From: Burkholderia lata
Lineage (GTDB): Bacteria > Pseudomonadota > Gammaproteobacteria > Burkholderiales > Burkholderiaceae
Length of the DNA stretch: 64,000 bases
Direction of reading: 5' to 3'
Assembly (NCBI RefSeq): GCF_902499335.1
Contig: NZ_CABVQK010000015.1
Location: 124,001 to 188,000, forward strand
The notes beneath the pieces are model-generated. The model was not told the DNA's origin, ran no database searches, and saw only the letters and a list, made by a program, of their open reading frames with translations. Shown here piece after piece: positions 52,139-61,467 of the stretch (the first letter of the stretch is position 1; each line of letters opens with the position of its first letter). Made by a program: the position numbers and the translations under genes.

Positions 52139-52722
52139 TGCGCGGCAGCCTCGACCGCTGCCGTGGCCGCTTCGACGGCCGGTGCGCCGGCCTGATCGCC
52201 GGCCGCCACACGTGCCGCCGCTTCCTGCTCGGCCATCGCGGGACGGTTGCGCAAGTGCAGCAGGAATTCCTGGATCAGGCGATCCCACAGCTCGATCGTC
52301 GAGCGCAGGTAGCGCTCGGACACGCCGCCCGCGACGACCACGTCCATCTCCAGCGCGAGAAACGGCCCGTGGCTCGCGAGACGCGCGAAGCGCTTGGTCC
52401 GGTTCCAGTCCGCGACGAGTTCGGCCGGCAAGTCGCCCTGCACCTGCAGCACGCACGACAGCGTGTAGTCGATGAACAGCAGCGCGGCGGGCGGTGCATC
52501 CGCGCCCTGCGGCGCGAGCGCAGTGGCCGGGTTGCCGAAGCGCACCGCGAAGCCGATGCCCTGGCTCGCGCTCATCAGTTGCACCGCGCCGTTCTGTTCG
52601 GCCGCCGTCACGCGGTAGCCCGCGCGGCGCAGCACGTCGGCGAGGCGGTCGGCGCTGATCGCTTCGATCGGCGCGTCGTGTGCCGCGCGCTCGTCGCCGG
52701 CATTCGGTTGCTTGTCTTGCAT
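52135..52722 (-). CDS. YbjN domain protein
   Basis: A 195-residue protein resembling the YbjN family (secretion-chaperone-like fold): IEAISADRLADVLRRAGYRVTAAEQNGAVQLMSASQGIGFAVRFGN, then WNRTKRFARLASHGPFLALEMDVVVAGGVSERYLRSTIELWDRLIQEFL. The C-terminal tail is Ala-rich. GGGGAAG precedes the ATG at 52722. Class I secretion chaperones share this fold, so it may bind a component or substrate before export. It overlaps the next gene. Confidence 0.78.
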   Translation of the reverse strand: MQDKQPNAGDERAAHDAPIEAISADRLADVLRRAGYRVTAAEQNGAVQLMSASQGIGFAVRFGNPATALAPQGADAPPAALLFIDYTLSCVLQVQGDLPAELVADWNRTKRFARLASHGPFLALEMDVVVAGGVSERYLRSTIELWDRLIQEFLLHLRNRPAMAEQEAAARVAAGDQAGAPAVEAATAAVEAAAQ

Positions 52723-52781
52723 GTCTGTCTTCCCCGTATTCAACGAATCGATCGGTTCAATCCCGGCTGCAGGCCGCGCGC

Positions 52782-53468
52782 TCACTGTGCGTTCGCCGCA
52801 GCGGCAGCCGACGCCGGTGCCGGCGTTGCCGCAACCGGCCGCGCGGCCGGGTCGTACTTGCCCGCATACAGCGCATCGCCGTAGCGTTGCGCGATGTCGT
52901 CGTACTTCACGCGCGCCGACTGCGCGAACGGCTGACGCGACGAGAACAGCGTGCCGATCCCGACATGCTCGTACGCGTCGAGAATCTCGTGCCCCACGCG
53001 ATACAGCTCGGCATTGTGTGCCTGGCAGGTTTTCAGCTGCGTGTCACGCGCGGCGACGTCCTTCTGCAACTGCGTGTGCTGCGCATCGCGGGCACGCGAC
53101 ACGGCGAGCAAGTCCTCATAGGACGACTTGTATTTCGCCAGCGACTTCGCGTCCTGCTCCCGGCCTGCCCGCTCCTGTGCGAGCGCACGCTTCGCGGCCG
53201 CCTCGGCGCCCGAGTCGCCGCGCGCGCCCGCCAGTTGCCCCTGCATCGCCTTCAGTTGCGCGAGCGCGTCGTCGCGCTGCTTCTCGGCCGCCGCCTTGTC
53301 GCTCTGCAACTGCGCCTGGTTGTCCTGCAACTGGCGCAGCTCCTGCACGGTCGAGCGCAACTGGCTGCGCAGCTTGTCCTCGATGCTCTGCGCGTGCGCG
53401 CCGCCGGCCGCGAGCAGCAGCGTGCCGGTCAAGGCGGCCGCGAGCATCGTGCGAGTAATCGTGTTCAT
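52782..53468 (-). CDS. Exported coiled-coil protein
   Basis: A 228-residue protein with signal peptide (MLAAALTGTLLLAAGGAHAQ) followed by a long Gln-, Ala- and Glu-rich coiled coil (residues about 28-145; LRQLQDNQAQLQSDKAAAEKQRDDAL). A compact segment (CQAHNAELYRVGHEILDAYEHVGIGTLFSSRQPFAQSARVKYDDI) and a Pro/Ala tail follow. It probably spans or organises the periplasm beside the porin gene, 12 bp away. No family is named. Confidence 0.75.
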   Translation of the reverse strand: MNTITRTMLAAALTGTLLLAAGGAHAQSIEDKLRSQLRSTVQELRQLQDNQAQLQSDKAAAEKQRDDALAQLKAMQGQLAGARGDSGAEAAAKRALAQERAGREQDAKSLAKYKSSYEDLLAVSRARDAQHTQLQKDVAARDTQLKTCQAHNAELYRVGHEILDAYEHVGIGTLFSSRQPFAQSARVKYDDIAQRYGDALYAGKYDPAARPVAATPAPASAAAAANAQ

Positions 53469-53480
53469 GCGCGGCTCCGG

Positions 53481-55292
53481 TCAGAAGCGAGCATTGAGCT
53501 CGATCTGCAGCACGTCGATCGAGACGGGCGGCCCGTACACTTCCTTCGAGCTCAGGTAACGCGCCGACACCCACGTGTCCCGTGCGACCGCATACGCGGC
53601 GCCGAGCACGTAGCCGCGCGCGTTGGTGCCGCCGAGATGGAAATCGGGATCGTTGAACGCGTCGAGCACGGCGTCCGGCTGCAGGTACTTGTACGCGATC
53701 GAGAAGTTCCACTGGCCCTTCTCGCGCGGCTCCGGCTCGCCGAACGTCGCCTTCGCGAGGAAGCCGTTCGGGCCGCTGCGGTAGTCGGCGCGCGTCGCGT
53801 TCACCGACGTCGAATCGTAGTTGTTGACCGGCAGCGACGACGCGGCGAACGCCTTGTTGTCGTTGTACGCGAGGTTGCGCACGTATTCGCCGTCGAGACG
53901 CAGCTTGAAGCGATCGGCCACCACCGTGTCCCACTGCGCCTTCAGGTCGAGCAGCCGGTAGTTGTAGGCCAGGCCGAACAGCTGCGGCTGCGGCGTCATC
54001 CCCGGCGCGAGGTTCGGGTTCTGCACGATGTTGCGCAGCGCGATCAGCGTGTTGCCGCCCTGCATGAATGCCGGCGCCTCGTTGTCGGTGCTGCAGCTCG
54101 TCGCGCCGAGATACAGTGCGCACGGCGACGACAGCGTGCCGCGCATGTTCTGGAAGTCGTAGTACGCGACCGCACCGCGCAGCCGGTTCTTCGCATCGAT
54201 CTTCCAGTCGGCGCCGAACTGCGCGCCGAGCATCCACTTCGTGTCGCTGCCGGCCTTCTCGGTGCTGTTCGACGGGAAGTTCTCGCTCGTGTACTGGATC
54301 GGGAACACGCCGAGCGTGCCGAACAGCGTGACGTCCGGATTCCACGGCAGCGCATGGCGCAGGTTCGCGGCGATCCCGTCCATCATCAGGTCGTCGGAGA
54401 ACACCAGGTCCGACTTGAAGAACGGATTGTCGAAGCGGCCGGCCGTGAGGTTCAGCCACGACGTCGGCTTGTATGCGAAGAACGCCTTGTTCAGCCAGAT
54501 GTTCTTCTTCGCGAAGCCGCCGCCCGCGGTGGCCGTGGTCGACACCGGCCCGTTGTCGTTGCCGCTCGCGAGCTGGATGCCGGCGATCATCTCGTCGGAC
54601 AGCGTCGCCGTCACGCCGAGCCGCGCGCGGTAGCGCAGCAGGTTGTTGCGGTTCTCCCGCGTGTTCTGCGTGGGGATCTGCGTGTTGTTGGTGTTCGAAT
54701 TGACGTCGAACCCGCCGCCCTGGTTGATCGCCGCGAAGTTCGTCACGCCGTTCGTGTTGCCGCCGCCGTAGAAGTGATACTCGTCACGCACGCGCAGGTC
54801 GCCGTCGAGCTTGATGCGCGACACCCAGTCGGGGAACGTGTTCGGCTGCGCCCAGTTCTCCGCCTTCGCCTGCGCGATCACTTCCTGCTTCACCTGGTCG
54901 CGGATCTGGTCGCGCACGAGTTGCGGCACGTACGGCACCGCGACGTCGCCCGGCTGCGTCGGCGGGTTGACCACGCCGCCCGCCACGACCGGCGCACCCG
55001 ACGCACGGGCCGACCTCGCCTGTACGGCCTCGGTGCGCGCCTCGCGGATCAGCTCGTTCGCGTTCTGCTGCGTGAGCACGCCGCGTTTCACGAGCAGGTT
55101 GATCAGGTTGATCACCACGCTCTCGGTCGGCGCGGCCTTCCCCGACGCCGCCTGCGCCTCGAGCGATTGCCCGTGCGCGGCGGACGCACAGGTCAGCCCG
55201 AGCATCAGCACCGCCGCGCCGACGCACGACAGGCGCGCGGGCAGCGCGCCGTTGCGGGGCACCCCACCCCGTCCGTTCATCTTCCCAATCAT
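53481..55292 (-). CDS. Putative outer-membrane porin (Porin_5-like)
   Basis: A 603-residue protein: signal peptide (SCVGAAVLMLGLTCASAAHGQ), then a short N-terminal helix region (ESVVINLINLLVKRGVLTQQNANELIREARTEAV) and a beta-barrel of alternating residues up to the C-terminal Phe (IELNARF). The match is to the large Porin_5 class of Burkholderia and relatives. In this operon, it lies after TonB and before the coiled-coil protein, so it may be the outer-membrane receptor or pore of the energised module. Confidence 0.85.
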   Translation of the reverse strand: MIGKMNGRGGVPRNGALPARLSCVGAAVLMLGLTCASAAHGQSLEAQAASGKAAPTESVVINLINLLVKRGVLTQQNANELIREARTEAVQARSARASGAPVVAGGVVNPPTQPGDVAVPYVPQLVRDQIRDQVKQEVIAQAKAENWAQPNTFPDWVSRIKLDGDLRVRDEYHFYGGGNTNGVTNFAAINQGGGFDVNSNTNNTQIPTQNTRENRNNLLRYRARLGVTATLSDEMIAGIQLASGNDNGPVSTTATAGGGFAKKNIWLNKAFFAYKPTSWLNLTAGRFDNPFFKSDLVFSDDLMMDGIAANLRHALPWNPDVTLFGTLGVFPIQYTSENFPSNSTEKAGSDTKWMLGAQFGADWKIDAKNRLRGAVAYYDFQNMRGTLSSPCALYLGATSCSTDNEAPAFMQGGNTLIALRNIVQNPNLAPGMTPQPQLFGLAYNYRLLDLKAQWDTVVADRFKLRLDGEYVRNLAYNDNKAFAASSLPVNNYDSTSVNATRADYRSGPNGFLAKATFGEPEPREKGQWNFSIAYKYLQPDAVLDAFNDPDFHLGGTNARGYVLGAAYAVARDTWVSARYLSSKEVYGPPVSIDVLQIELNARF

Positions 55293-55384
55293 CGAAGTAC
55301 TCCGAACAATTTTCGTTTCTTTTCCGGCAGCATCCGTGCGACGGCGCCGCCCCATGATTCTTTCGTCGTTTCGCGTGCGCATCG

Positions 55385-56083
55385 TCATGCCGGCTTGCGC
55401 CCCTGAAGCTTGACGAGCACCGGATACGTCGTTGCGGGCGGCGGCACCTCGTCGACCCTGCCGAGCGCTTCGACCGCCGCGACGACGGCCGCATCGATCT
55501 TCGCGTCGCCGGTGGACTGCGCGATCGTCACCTTCGTGATCCGTCCCGACGCATCCATCCACAGGTTCAGGTTGCCCGCGAACCGCGCGCCGCCGGCCTC
55601 CTGCACGCCCTTGTCCTGCTCGATCGCGCGTTGCAGCACGTACACCATGTATTGCGCATAGCTCGCGTTGCCGAACTTGCCGCCCCCGCCGCTGCCCAGC
55701 ATGCCGGAGCCGTCGCCGGCGCCGATGCCGAAGTTGTCGCTGCCCGCCTGCGCATCGGCGTTCATCGTCATCTGCTGCGGCTGGTTGTCCGCCGGCTTCG
55801 GTGCCTCCGATGGCTTCGGTGCGATCGTCGGCCGGTCGACCGGCGTCTTGACCTCTTCCTTCACCTTCTCGGGCGGCGGCTTCTGTTTCGGCGGCGGCGG
55901 GGGCGGCGGCAACGGAATCACCGTCGTCACCTGCGGTGCGCTCACGCGCTTCACGCCCGCGGTGTCGCCCGCGAAACGCCAGATCAGCGCGGCCACGCCC
56001 GCGAGCACCAGCGCGATCGCGACGGGCTTCACGTAGCGGCCGGGGCCCTTGTCCGGCGGGCCGCCGTTGTAGGTCATTTCCAT
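55385..56083 (-). CDS. TonB family protein
   Basis: A 232-residue protein with an N-terminal transmembrane helix (VKPVAIALVLAGVAALIW), a proline-rich spacer (PLPPPPPPPKQKPPPEKVKEEV near residue 57-77), and a TonB-C domain (GNLNLWMDASGRITKVTIAQSTGDAKIDAAVVAAVEAL; PPPATTYPVLVKLQ). It should carry energy from the ExbB-ExbD pair to an outer-membrane partner. It is 4 bp from exbD. A Gly-rich loop (GIGAGDGSGMLGSGGGGKFGN) precedes the C domain and is unusual. Confidence 0.9.
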   Translation of the reverse strand: MEMTYNGGPPDKGPGRYVKPVAIALVLAGVAALIWRFAGDTAGVKRVSAPQVTTVIPLPPPPPPPKQKPPPEKVKEEVKTPVDRPTIAPKPSEAPKPADNQPQQMTMNADAQAGSDNFGIGAGDGSGMLGSGGGGKFGNASYAQYMVYVLQRAIEQDKGVQEAGGARFAGNLNLWMDASGRITKVTIAQSTGDAKIDAAVVAAVEALGRVDEVPPPATTYPVLVKLQGRKPA

Positions 56084-56087
56084 CGCG

Positions 56088-56498
56088 TCAGCCGCCCTGC
56101 TTCGCCTTGCCGGTCACGAGGCCGACTTGCGACAGATCGAGGCGGCGCAGCAGGTCGAGCACGTCCATCACCTTCTGGTACTGCACGCCCGCGTCGCCCT
56201 TCAACACGATCGGAAAATCCGGACTGGTCGCCTTCTCGGTGCGCAGCCGGCTCTCGAGCTCGTCCATCGTCACCGGGTACGCGTCGAGGAACACCTGCCC
56301 CGAATCGGCCACCGTGATTGCCTTCGTCTTCGGCTTCGCGAGACTCGCGGACGAGCTCGCCTTCGGCAGATCGACCTTGATGCCCTGCACCGACGCGGTC
56401 GTCATGATGATGAAGATGATCAGCAGCACGTACGCGAGGTCGAGCATCGGCGTGATGTTGATGTCGTCGTACGGCTTGTCGTCGTCCTGAACCTGCAT
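56088..56498 (-). CDS. exbD: ExbD/TolR family protein
   Basis: A 136-residue protein with one N-terminal transmembrane helix (MLDLAYVLLIIFIIMT, with the conserved Asp of the proton path) and a periplasmic domain (QGIKVDLPKAS; AITVADSGQVFLDAYPVTMDELESRL). It forms the stator with the ExbB-like fusion, 18 bp upstream, and transmits proton-motive force to TonB. A dedicated rather than housekeeping copy is implied by the gene order. Confidence 0.92.
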   Translation of the reverse strand: MQVQDDDKPYDDINITPMLDLAYVLLIIFIIMTTASVQGIKVDLPKASSSASLAKPKTKAITVADSGQVFLDAYPVTMDELESRLRTEKATSPDFPIVLKGDAGVQYQKVMDVLDLLRRLDLSQVGLVTGKAKQGG

Positions 56499-56516
56499 GG
56501 TGGTCTCCTGCGTGCG

Positions 56517-58322
56517 TCAGTCGGCCAGCACCGCGTGATCGGGCGCGCGGTGCGCTTCGGCGAGGCGCGTGACGAATTCGTCGACGAACACCTGCATGTT
56601 CGCGGTCACGTTCTTGTTGCGGATCAGCAGGTAGTTGTAGCCAAACAGCGCGGGAATCGCGACGAACAGGCCCGTGACCGTCGCAAGCAGCGCGGCCGCG
56701 ATACCCGGTGCGATCGCGTTCACGTTCACGTCGCCGGCTGCCGCGATCGCCGCGAACGTGATCATCACGCCGACCACCGTGCCGAGCAGCCCGAGGAACG
56801 GGCCGCCCGAGATCGCGATCGTCAGCAGCACCATCGACTTCGACAGCTTCTGGTTTTCGCGCACCAGCGTTGCGTCCATCGACGCGCGGATCGCCTCGAT
56901 CGACTCGGACGTGATCACCGTGCGGCCGTTGTCGTCCACGCGGCTGTGGATTTCATGCACGCCGGCCTTGTACAGCCGGTACAGCGACGACTGGTACAGG
57001 CGGCGGCCGTCGGTGCTCGCTTCGTCGACGTGCGCGAGGCCCACCAGGTGACGCCCGGCCACTTCGCGGAAGCGCTGCACGAAATACTGGTTCGCCTTGT
57101 CGACGGTGCCGACGTAGCGCGCCTTCGTCCACATCACGACCCACGACACGAGCGCCATGCCGAGCAGGATCGTGATCACGACCCACGCGTCGACGGTCAC
57201 CGACTGCACGATCACGCCGAAGTAGCCGAAGCCGAAACCCGACTGCTTCTCGTCGGCGCCATAGGCGACGAGCTTCGATTCCGAGCCCTGCGCGAGCGCG
57301 TCGACTGCGATTGCCGCCGGCGAGCGAGCAATCTTCGACAGACGCAGTTCGTCGAGTGCGCCTGCGTAACCGGCGAAGCCCGCCGGCGCACCGGTGGTGT
57401 CCGCACCGACCGTCGCGGCGCTGTTCAACGCGGGCAGCGTCGAAGCGACCTGCGCGGCCTGCTTGCCGTTCACGTAGACGGTGAGGTTCTTGCCATCGGC
57501 CGTGACCGCGAGATACGTCCACTGGTTCGCGGCGACGGGCGATGCGGCCGGCGTGCGTACCGGTGCCGGATTGCCCGCACCACCCTGGACTTCCGCGAAC
57601 GGCACGCCGTTGTCGAGGCCGATCAGCAGCGCGTTCGCGCCATCGCGACGGCTGTACAGCAGCGTGTTCGGCGTGAGTGCCGACGGCTTCACCCATGCGC
57701 TGAACGTGAAGCTGCCGCCGGCCGGCACATTCAGCGACGGGCTCGCAGGCAGCGTCAGCGACCCGTTGCCGTCGAACCGCGCGCCCTTGCCGACGATGCC
57801 GTCCTCGACCGTCCGGAACGACGCGTTCTGCGCGTGGTTGCCGTAAGCGGTCAGGTCCTTCGGCGGTGCACCCGCCGCGCCGTTGAAGTGGTAGACGAGC
57901 GTGTAGTCGGGATCGAACGTCTCGGCCGGCTTGCTGCCGTCCGGCGCCTTCTTGTTGCCGTAGTACATCCAGATCGACTCCGCGGCGCCGGCCGGCATCT
58001 TCGGAATGTCGACCCAGATCAGCGCGACGCCGAGCACGGGATCGTATTGCTCGACGTGGTAGTTCAGCGGCGTCTTGTCGTCGGCGGCGACGAAACGGAT
58101 GTCCGCGCCGTTGTCGGCCAGCCCGTCGAACTGGAAGTTGCCCGAGTGCAGGCGGATCAGCAGCGGCACCCGGCCGGCCGATTCCGCGAGGTTCGCGCCT
58201 TTCGCGCTCGCGTCGATCGTGATCGCCTTCCGGTACGACCAGTCGTTCTGCCACCATGCGTTCGCGATGCCGGGCAGCACGCCGAGCATCACCGCCAACA
58301 GGAAAAACAAGACTCGCTTCAC
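56517..58322 (-). CDS. DUF2341-LamG-ExbB fusion protein
   Basis: A 601-residue protein. A signal peptide (VLFFLLAVMLGVLPGIANA) is followed by DUF2341 (WWQNDWSYRKAITIDASA...), a LamG-like sugar- or protein-binding fold (residues about 160-350), then an ExbB/MotA/TolQ domain with three membrane helices (about 380-400, 500-525, 540-565; GGPFLGLLGTVVGVMITF). Normal ExbB has no exported N-terminal domain, so this is an unusual topology, with the sensor outside the membrane. The start is GTG at 58322 after GGGGAG. It pairs with ExbD. Confidence 0.9.
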   Translation of the reverse strand: MKRVLFFLLAVMLGVLPGIANAWWQNDWSYRKAITIDASAKGANLAESAGRVPLLIRLHSGNFQFDGLADNGADIRFVAADDKTPLNYHVEQYDPVLGVALIWVDIPKMPAGAAESIWMYYGNKKAPDGSKPAETFDPDYTLVYHFNGAAGAPPKDLTAYGNHAQNASFRTVEDGIVGKGARFDGNGSLTLPASPSLNVPAGGSFTFSAWVKPSALTPNTLLYSRRDGANALLIGLDNGVPFAEVQGGAGNPAPVRTPAASPVAANQWTYLAVTADGKNLTVYVNGKQAAQVASTLPALNSAATVGADTTGAPAGFAGYAGALDELRLSKIARSPAAIAVDALAQGSESKLVAYGADEKQSGFGFGYFGVIVQSVTVDAWVVITILLGMALVSWVVMWTKARYVGTVDKANQYFVQRFREVAGRHLVGLAHVDEASTDGRRLYQSSLYRLYKAGVHEIHSRVDDNGRTVITSESIEAIRASMDATLVRENQKLSKSMVLLTIAISGGPFLGLLGTVVGVMITFAAIAAAGDVNVNAIAPGIAAALLATVTGLFVAIPALFGYNYLLIRNKNVTANMQVFVDEFVTRLAEAHRAPDHAVLAD

Positions 58323-58388
58323 GATCCACTCCCCGAATGTGCGGGCGCCGCGCTCGTCGCATCGCCCCGGCACGATCAAAAAAATCCG

Positions 58389-60041
58389 TCAGAACCCCAG
58401 CCTTACGTAGAAATCGAACCGAGGGCTGTACTGCCGCGTATAGACGCCCGCCTTCAACGGCCATCCGGCCTCGAAATCCGCGCTTGCGTACTTCATGATC
58501 TGCACCCGTGTGCCGACGCCGACACTCATCAGGTTGAACCGCGACGTCTGCTCGGGCAGCGGGCTCAGCAGCCACAGGTGCGCCGCGTCGAAGAACGCGT
58601 GGAAGCGCCACTCGTTCACGCGGCTGCCGACCGCGCCGCCGAGCCACTTCGCGAGCGACGGGCTGCGCAGTTCGACCGATGCGATCACGCCACTGTCGGC
58701 CGTGTCTTCGGCCTGCATGTAGCCGCGCACGCTGTTCATCCCGCCCGCGGCGAACTGCTCGCTCGACACGAGCGGCGAGTTCGAGATCTGCGCGTTCACG
58801 TGCGCGTTGGCCTGCATGTCGTTCGCGAAGCGCTGCGTGTGGTTGACGTCGAACTTGCCGTACACGAAATCGGGCGTCGCGTTGTAGCGCTTGTTGTCCC
58901 ATGCGCCCCAGTCGCTGCCGAGGCCGCGGATGTTCGTCGTCACCGACGCGGAGAACGACGTCTGCGAGTTCTTCAGGCTCAGCTGGCCGTTGTACGACAG
59001 CGTCACCGGCACGTACGTGAGCGGCGCCGTCGAGCCCGTCTGGCCCGGTATCGACACGTTTTCGTCGAAGTGCTTGCGGTCGATCTCGACGCTGACCGAG
59101 TGCGCGTAGGTTTCCGACGCAGGCAGCGAATAGATCGCGGTGAAGCCGTACGTGGTGCCCTTGCCGAGCACGTTGGTGTTCGCGACCGACGCGACGTTGC
59201 TGTCCGAATGCACGACCGTCGCGAGAAAGCTCCAGCGCGAATCCCTGATCGGCGCTAGATACGAGAACGCGTAGACGCGCGCATCGTTCGGATGCTGCGG
59301 CGCAAGCACGTAGGTGCCGGAAATCACGTGGCCGAGCTGCCAGAGATTCGAGTAGCTGAGGTTCGCGGTCGTGCGCAGCGTCGACGTGCCGGGACTGTTG
59401 TCGTTGTTCAGTTCGAGCGAGCCGTGCAGCGGGCTGTGATCGTCGACCTTCAGGTCGACGTCGACCGTCTGCGGCAGCGCGCCCGGCTTGAGGATCGGAA
59501 TCACCTGCCGGTCCGCCGAGCGGTTCAGGTCGGTGAGCTGCTGCTGGGCCTGGTTGAAATCGGGCACCCGGCCCTCGGCCAGCGCGGGCACCGCATCGCG
59601 GATGTTCTGCGGCGAGTTGTATTTCGCGCCGTCGACGCGCAAGCGCCCGACCTTCGCTTCCGTCACCTGCAGCAGGATCACGCCGTTCTTCACCTGCTGC
59701 TGCGGCAGCTCGACGACGACCGACTGGTAGCCGCGGTCCTGGTACGCCTTCTGCAATGCGTCACGTGCCGCGTTCACGTCGGCGAGCGTGCGGCCCGGCC
59801 CTTCGAACGGATACACGGCCTTCTCGATCTCGAGCGCCGGCAGCGTCGTGTTGCCGCGCACCACGAAGGCATTCACGTCGAACGACTGCGGCGCGGCCGG
59901 TGCCGCCTTCGCGGCCGGCGCGGCTTCCTGCGCATGAATCCCCGGCGCGAAGCCCAGCCCACCGGCCAGCACGACACCCGCCAGGCATCGGCAGTTCAGC
60001 CGCCATCGTTCGCGTGACTTGCGGTCTACTCTCGGCGGCAT
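58389..60041 (-). CDS. TpsB (ShlB/FhaC/HecB-type) outer-membrane transporter
   Basis: A 550-residue two-partner secretion transporter: signal peptide (CLAGVVLAGGLGFAPGIHAQ), POTRA domains (FDVNAFVVRGNTTLPALEIEKAVYPFEGPGRTL...; VTEAKVGRLRVDGAKYNS) and a 16-strand barrel ending LGF. No TpsA exoprotein gene is in the window, so its substrate is elsewhere, or is one of the exported proteins of the operon. The start at 60041 (MPPRVDRKS) has AAAGGGGAA upstream. It is the first gene of the leftward set. Confidence 0.9.
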   Translation of the reverse strand: MPPRVDRKSRERWRLNCRCLAGVVLAGGLGFAPGIHAQEAAPAAKAAPAAPQSFDVNAFVVRGNTTLPALEIEKAVYPFEGPGRTLADVNAARDALQKAYQDRGYQSVVVELPQQQVKNGVILLQVTEAKVGRLRVDGAKYNSPQNIRDAVPALAEGRVPDFNQAQQQLTDLNRSADRQVIPILKPGALPQTVDVDLKVDDHSPLHGSLELNNDNSPGTSTLRTTANLSYSNLWQLGHVISGTYVLAPQHPNDARVYAFSYLAPIRDSRWSFLATVVHSDSNVASVANTNVLGKGTTYGFTAIYSLPASETYAHSVSVEIDRKHFDENVSIPGQTGSTAPLTYVPVTLSYNGQLSLKNSQTSFSASVTTNIRGLGSDWGAWDNKRYNATPDFVYGKFDVNHTQRFANDMQANAHVNAQISNSPLVSSEQFAAGGMNSVRGYMQAEDTADSGVIASVELRSPSLAKWLGGAVGSRVNEWRFHAFFDAAHLWLLSPLPEQTSRFNLMSVGVGTRVQIMKYASADFEAGWPLKAGVYTRQYSPRFDFYVRLGF

Positions 60042-60126
60042 GCGCCATTCCCCTTTGTTGTTCCGGATCGAAGCTTTGCGCACCGCGCCAGCCGTTCGCT
60101 CCGCTATCAAATGCCTGTTTCACTTT

Positions 60127-60147
60127 GATGACGATTTATTCGTCATC
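60127..60147. promoter_or_regulatory. Inverted repeat in the leader upstream of tpsB
   Basis: GATGACGA and TCGTCATC are separated by TTTAT, 86 bp before the TpsB ATG, in an otherwise high-GC, gene-free 826-bp gap (60042-60867). It may be an operator for the envelope operon. The rest of the gap holds no supported gene; a GGCCGTCC direct repeat occurs near 60407 and 60419. Confidence 0.45.
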
Positions 60148-60867
60148 CTTAGCATGATCTGCGCATTGCTTTTCCCGATTTCCGTGCCCGGTGCGTTCAA
60201 GCGCATCTACCGGAAAGGACGAAGCGAATCCGGAAAACCCGCAACCTCCGTCACGCATCGTCGCGATCGACTGCCTGCCGACGCATCGGCACTGCTGCGT
60301 CGATCGGCAACGACCATCGTGTGCGGCGCACGAGTCGCCGCTCTCACCTACCTAGACGGAACCGGGCGCGCATTGCCGCAAACTTTTTTTCGCGGGCCCT
60401 TCAACCGGCCGTCCAACTGGCCGTCCGGCTCGACGCCGGAAGCAGGACACGGCCGCCAGCGTGCGGCCTGCAATGCGCGCGCAACGAAAGCCGGCGCGAA
60501 TCGCGCGGCGCGTTGCGCAGGAATGTGCGTGGCCCCCGTTTCGTGTTCGTATCGTCTGCCGTGGCTGCCAGGGCTTCCTGGCATCGCGCGTGCGCGATCG
60601 CCGGCAAACGTGTTGCCGCCCCGAAGGCAGCGCGCCCGGCGCGTCACCCTCCCCCTGCGTGCGGCACGACAATCCTCGGGTTTCAACCGGGAAGTTTTTG
60701 TGACATTCCGCTGAAGATATGCACGAGATGCGCGCGAGACCGTTTCCGCGCACCGCACGCGCGATGCGGCGCCGCGACAAGCCTCCCGGCAACGAGAAAT
60801 CCTGCGGTTTGCGGCCGTCCGTTTCGTCCTAGCTATTGGGTAAAAACATCAACGACCGGATCCCTCC

Positions 60868-61434
60868 ATGTCATTCGCGACGATGTTCGTACGGTGGCTC
60901 GCCGAACGCCTGTCCGGCCATGCCGCGACCGCAGGCAGGTTGCCGCCCGCCGCCTTTGCCGCGGCGCGGCGCCCGCTGCGCTGGCGCGCGCCCTGGCTGG
61001 CCTGGCACCTGCTGTCGTGGGTCGTGCTCACGTTGCTCGCGCCGCCGATCTGGACGATCGGCACGCTGCTGCTGATCGATGCGTCGAGCGACCAGCCGCT
61101 GTTCTGGATGCTCGCGATGGCGATCGTGCCGGTCGCGAACGGCGCCGCGATCGTCGCCGCGAACCAGCGCCATCACCGCACGCCGTTCACGCGACGCTCG
61201 ACGGTCGCGCTTTACCTGTTCTTCGTCGCGATGGCCGTCGGCTGCGCGCTGTTCCTGCTGCTGCTGTGGCGCTCGCATGCGATCGCGTCGCTGGTCGGCC
61301 CGCTGGCGCTGACGACCGACGGCACGCATCCCGCGACGCTCGCATTCTGGGTGGCCGGGCTCACCGCGATGTTCGGCGTCACGTCATCTGCGCATGCGAG
61401 CATCGCCCATGCGTGGCTGGCGTTCGTGGACTGA
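60868..61434 (+). CDS. Hypothetical four-helix membrane protein
   Basis: A 188-residue protein with a basic N-terminus (AARRPLRWRAPW) and about four hydrophobic helices (LAWHLLSWVVLTLLAPPIWTIGTLLLI; MLAMAIVPVANGAAIVAA; VALYLFFVAMAVGCALFLLLLW; LAFWVAGLTAMFGVTSSA). No family is recognised. The ribosome site is weak. It runs together with the GspK-like gene (33 bp gap), so it may be a membrane partner. Confidence 0.6.
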   Translation: MSFATMFVRWLAERLSGHAATAGRLPPAAFAAARRPLRWRAPWLAWHLLSWVVLTLLAPPIWTIGTLLLIDASSDQPLFWMLAMAIVPVANGAAIVAANQRHHRTPFTRRSTVALYLFFVAMAVGCALFLLLLWRSHAIASLVGPLALTTDGTHPATLAFWVAGLTAMFGVTSSAHASIAHAWLAFVD

Positions 61435-61467
61435 ACGCGGCCGCACCGCCCTTGCAGGAGCATGCGA

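Noticed and set aside
56127..59258. A 1,043-codon plus-strand frame opposite exbD, the ExbB fusion and tpsB
   Set aside because: Composition is Arg/His/Val-rich without domains, and the opposite strand holds well-supported genes.
60111..60867. Possible genes in the gap before the four-helix protein
   Set aside because: Several frames of 60-150 codons are open but none has a ribosome site or coding-like composition; treated as intergenic.
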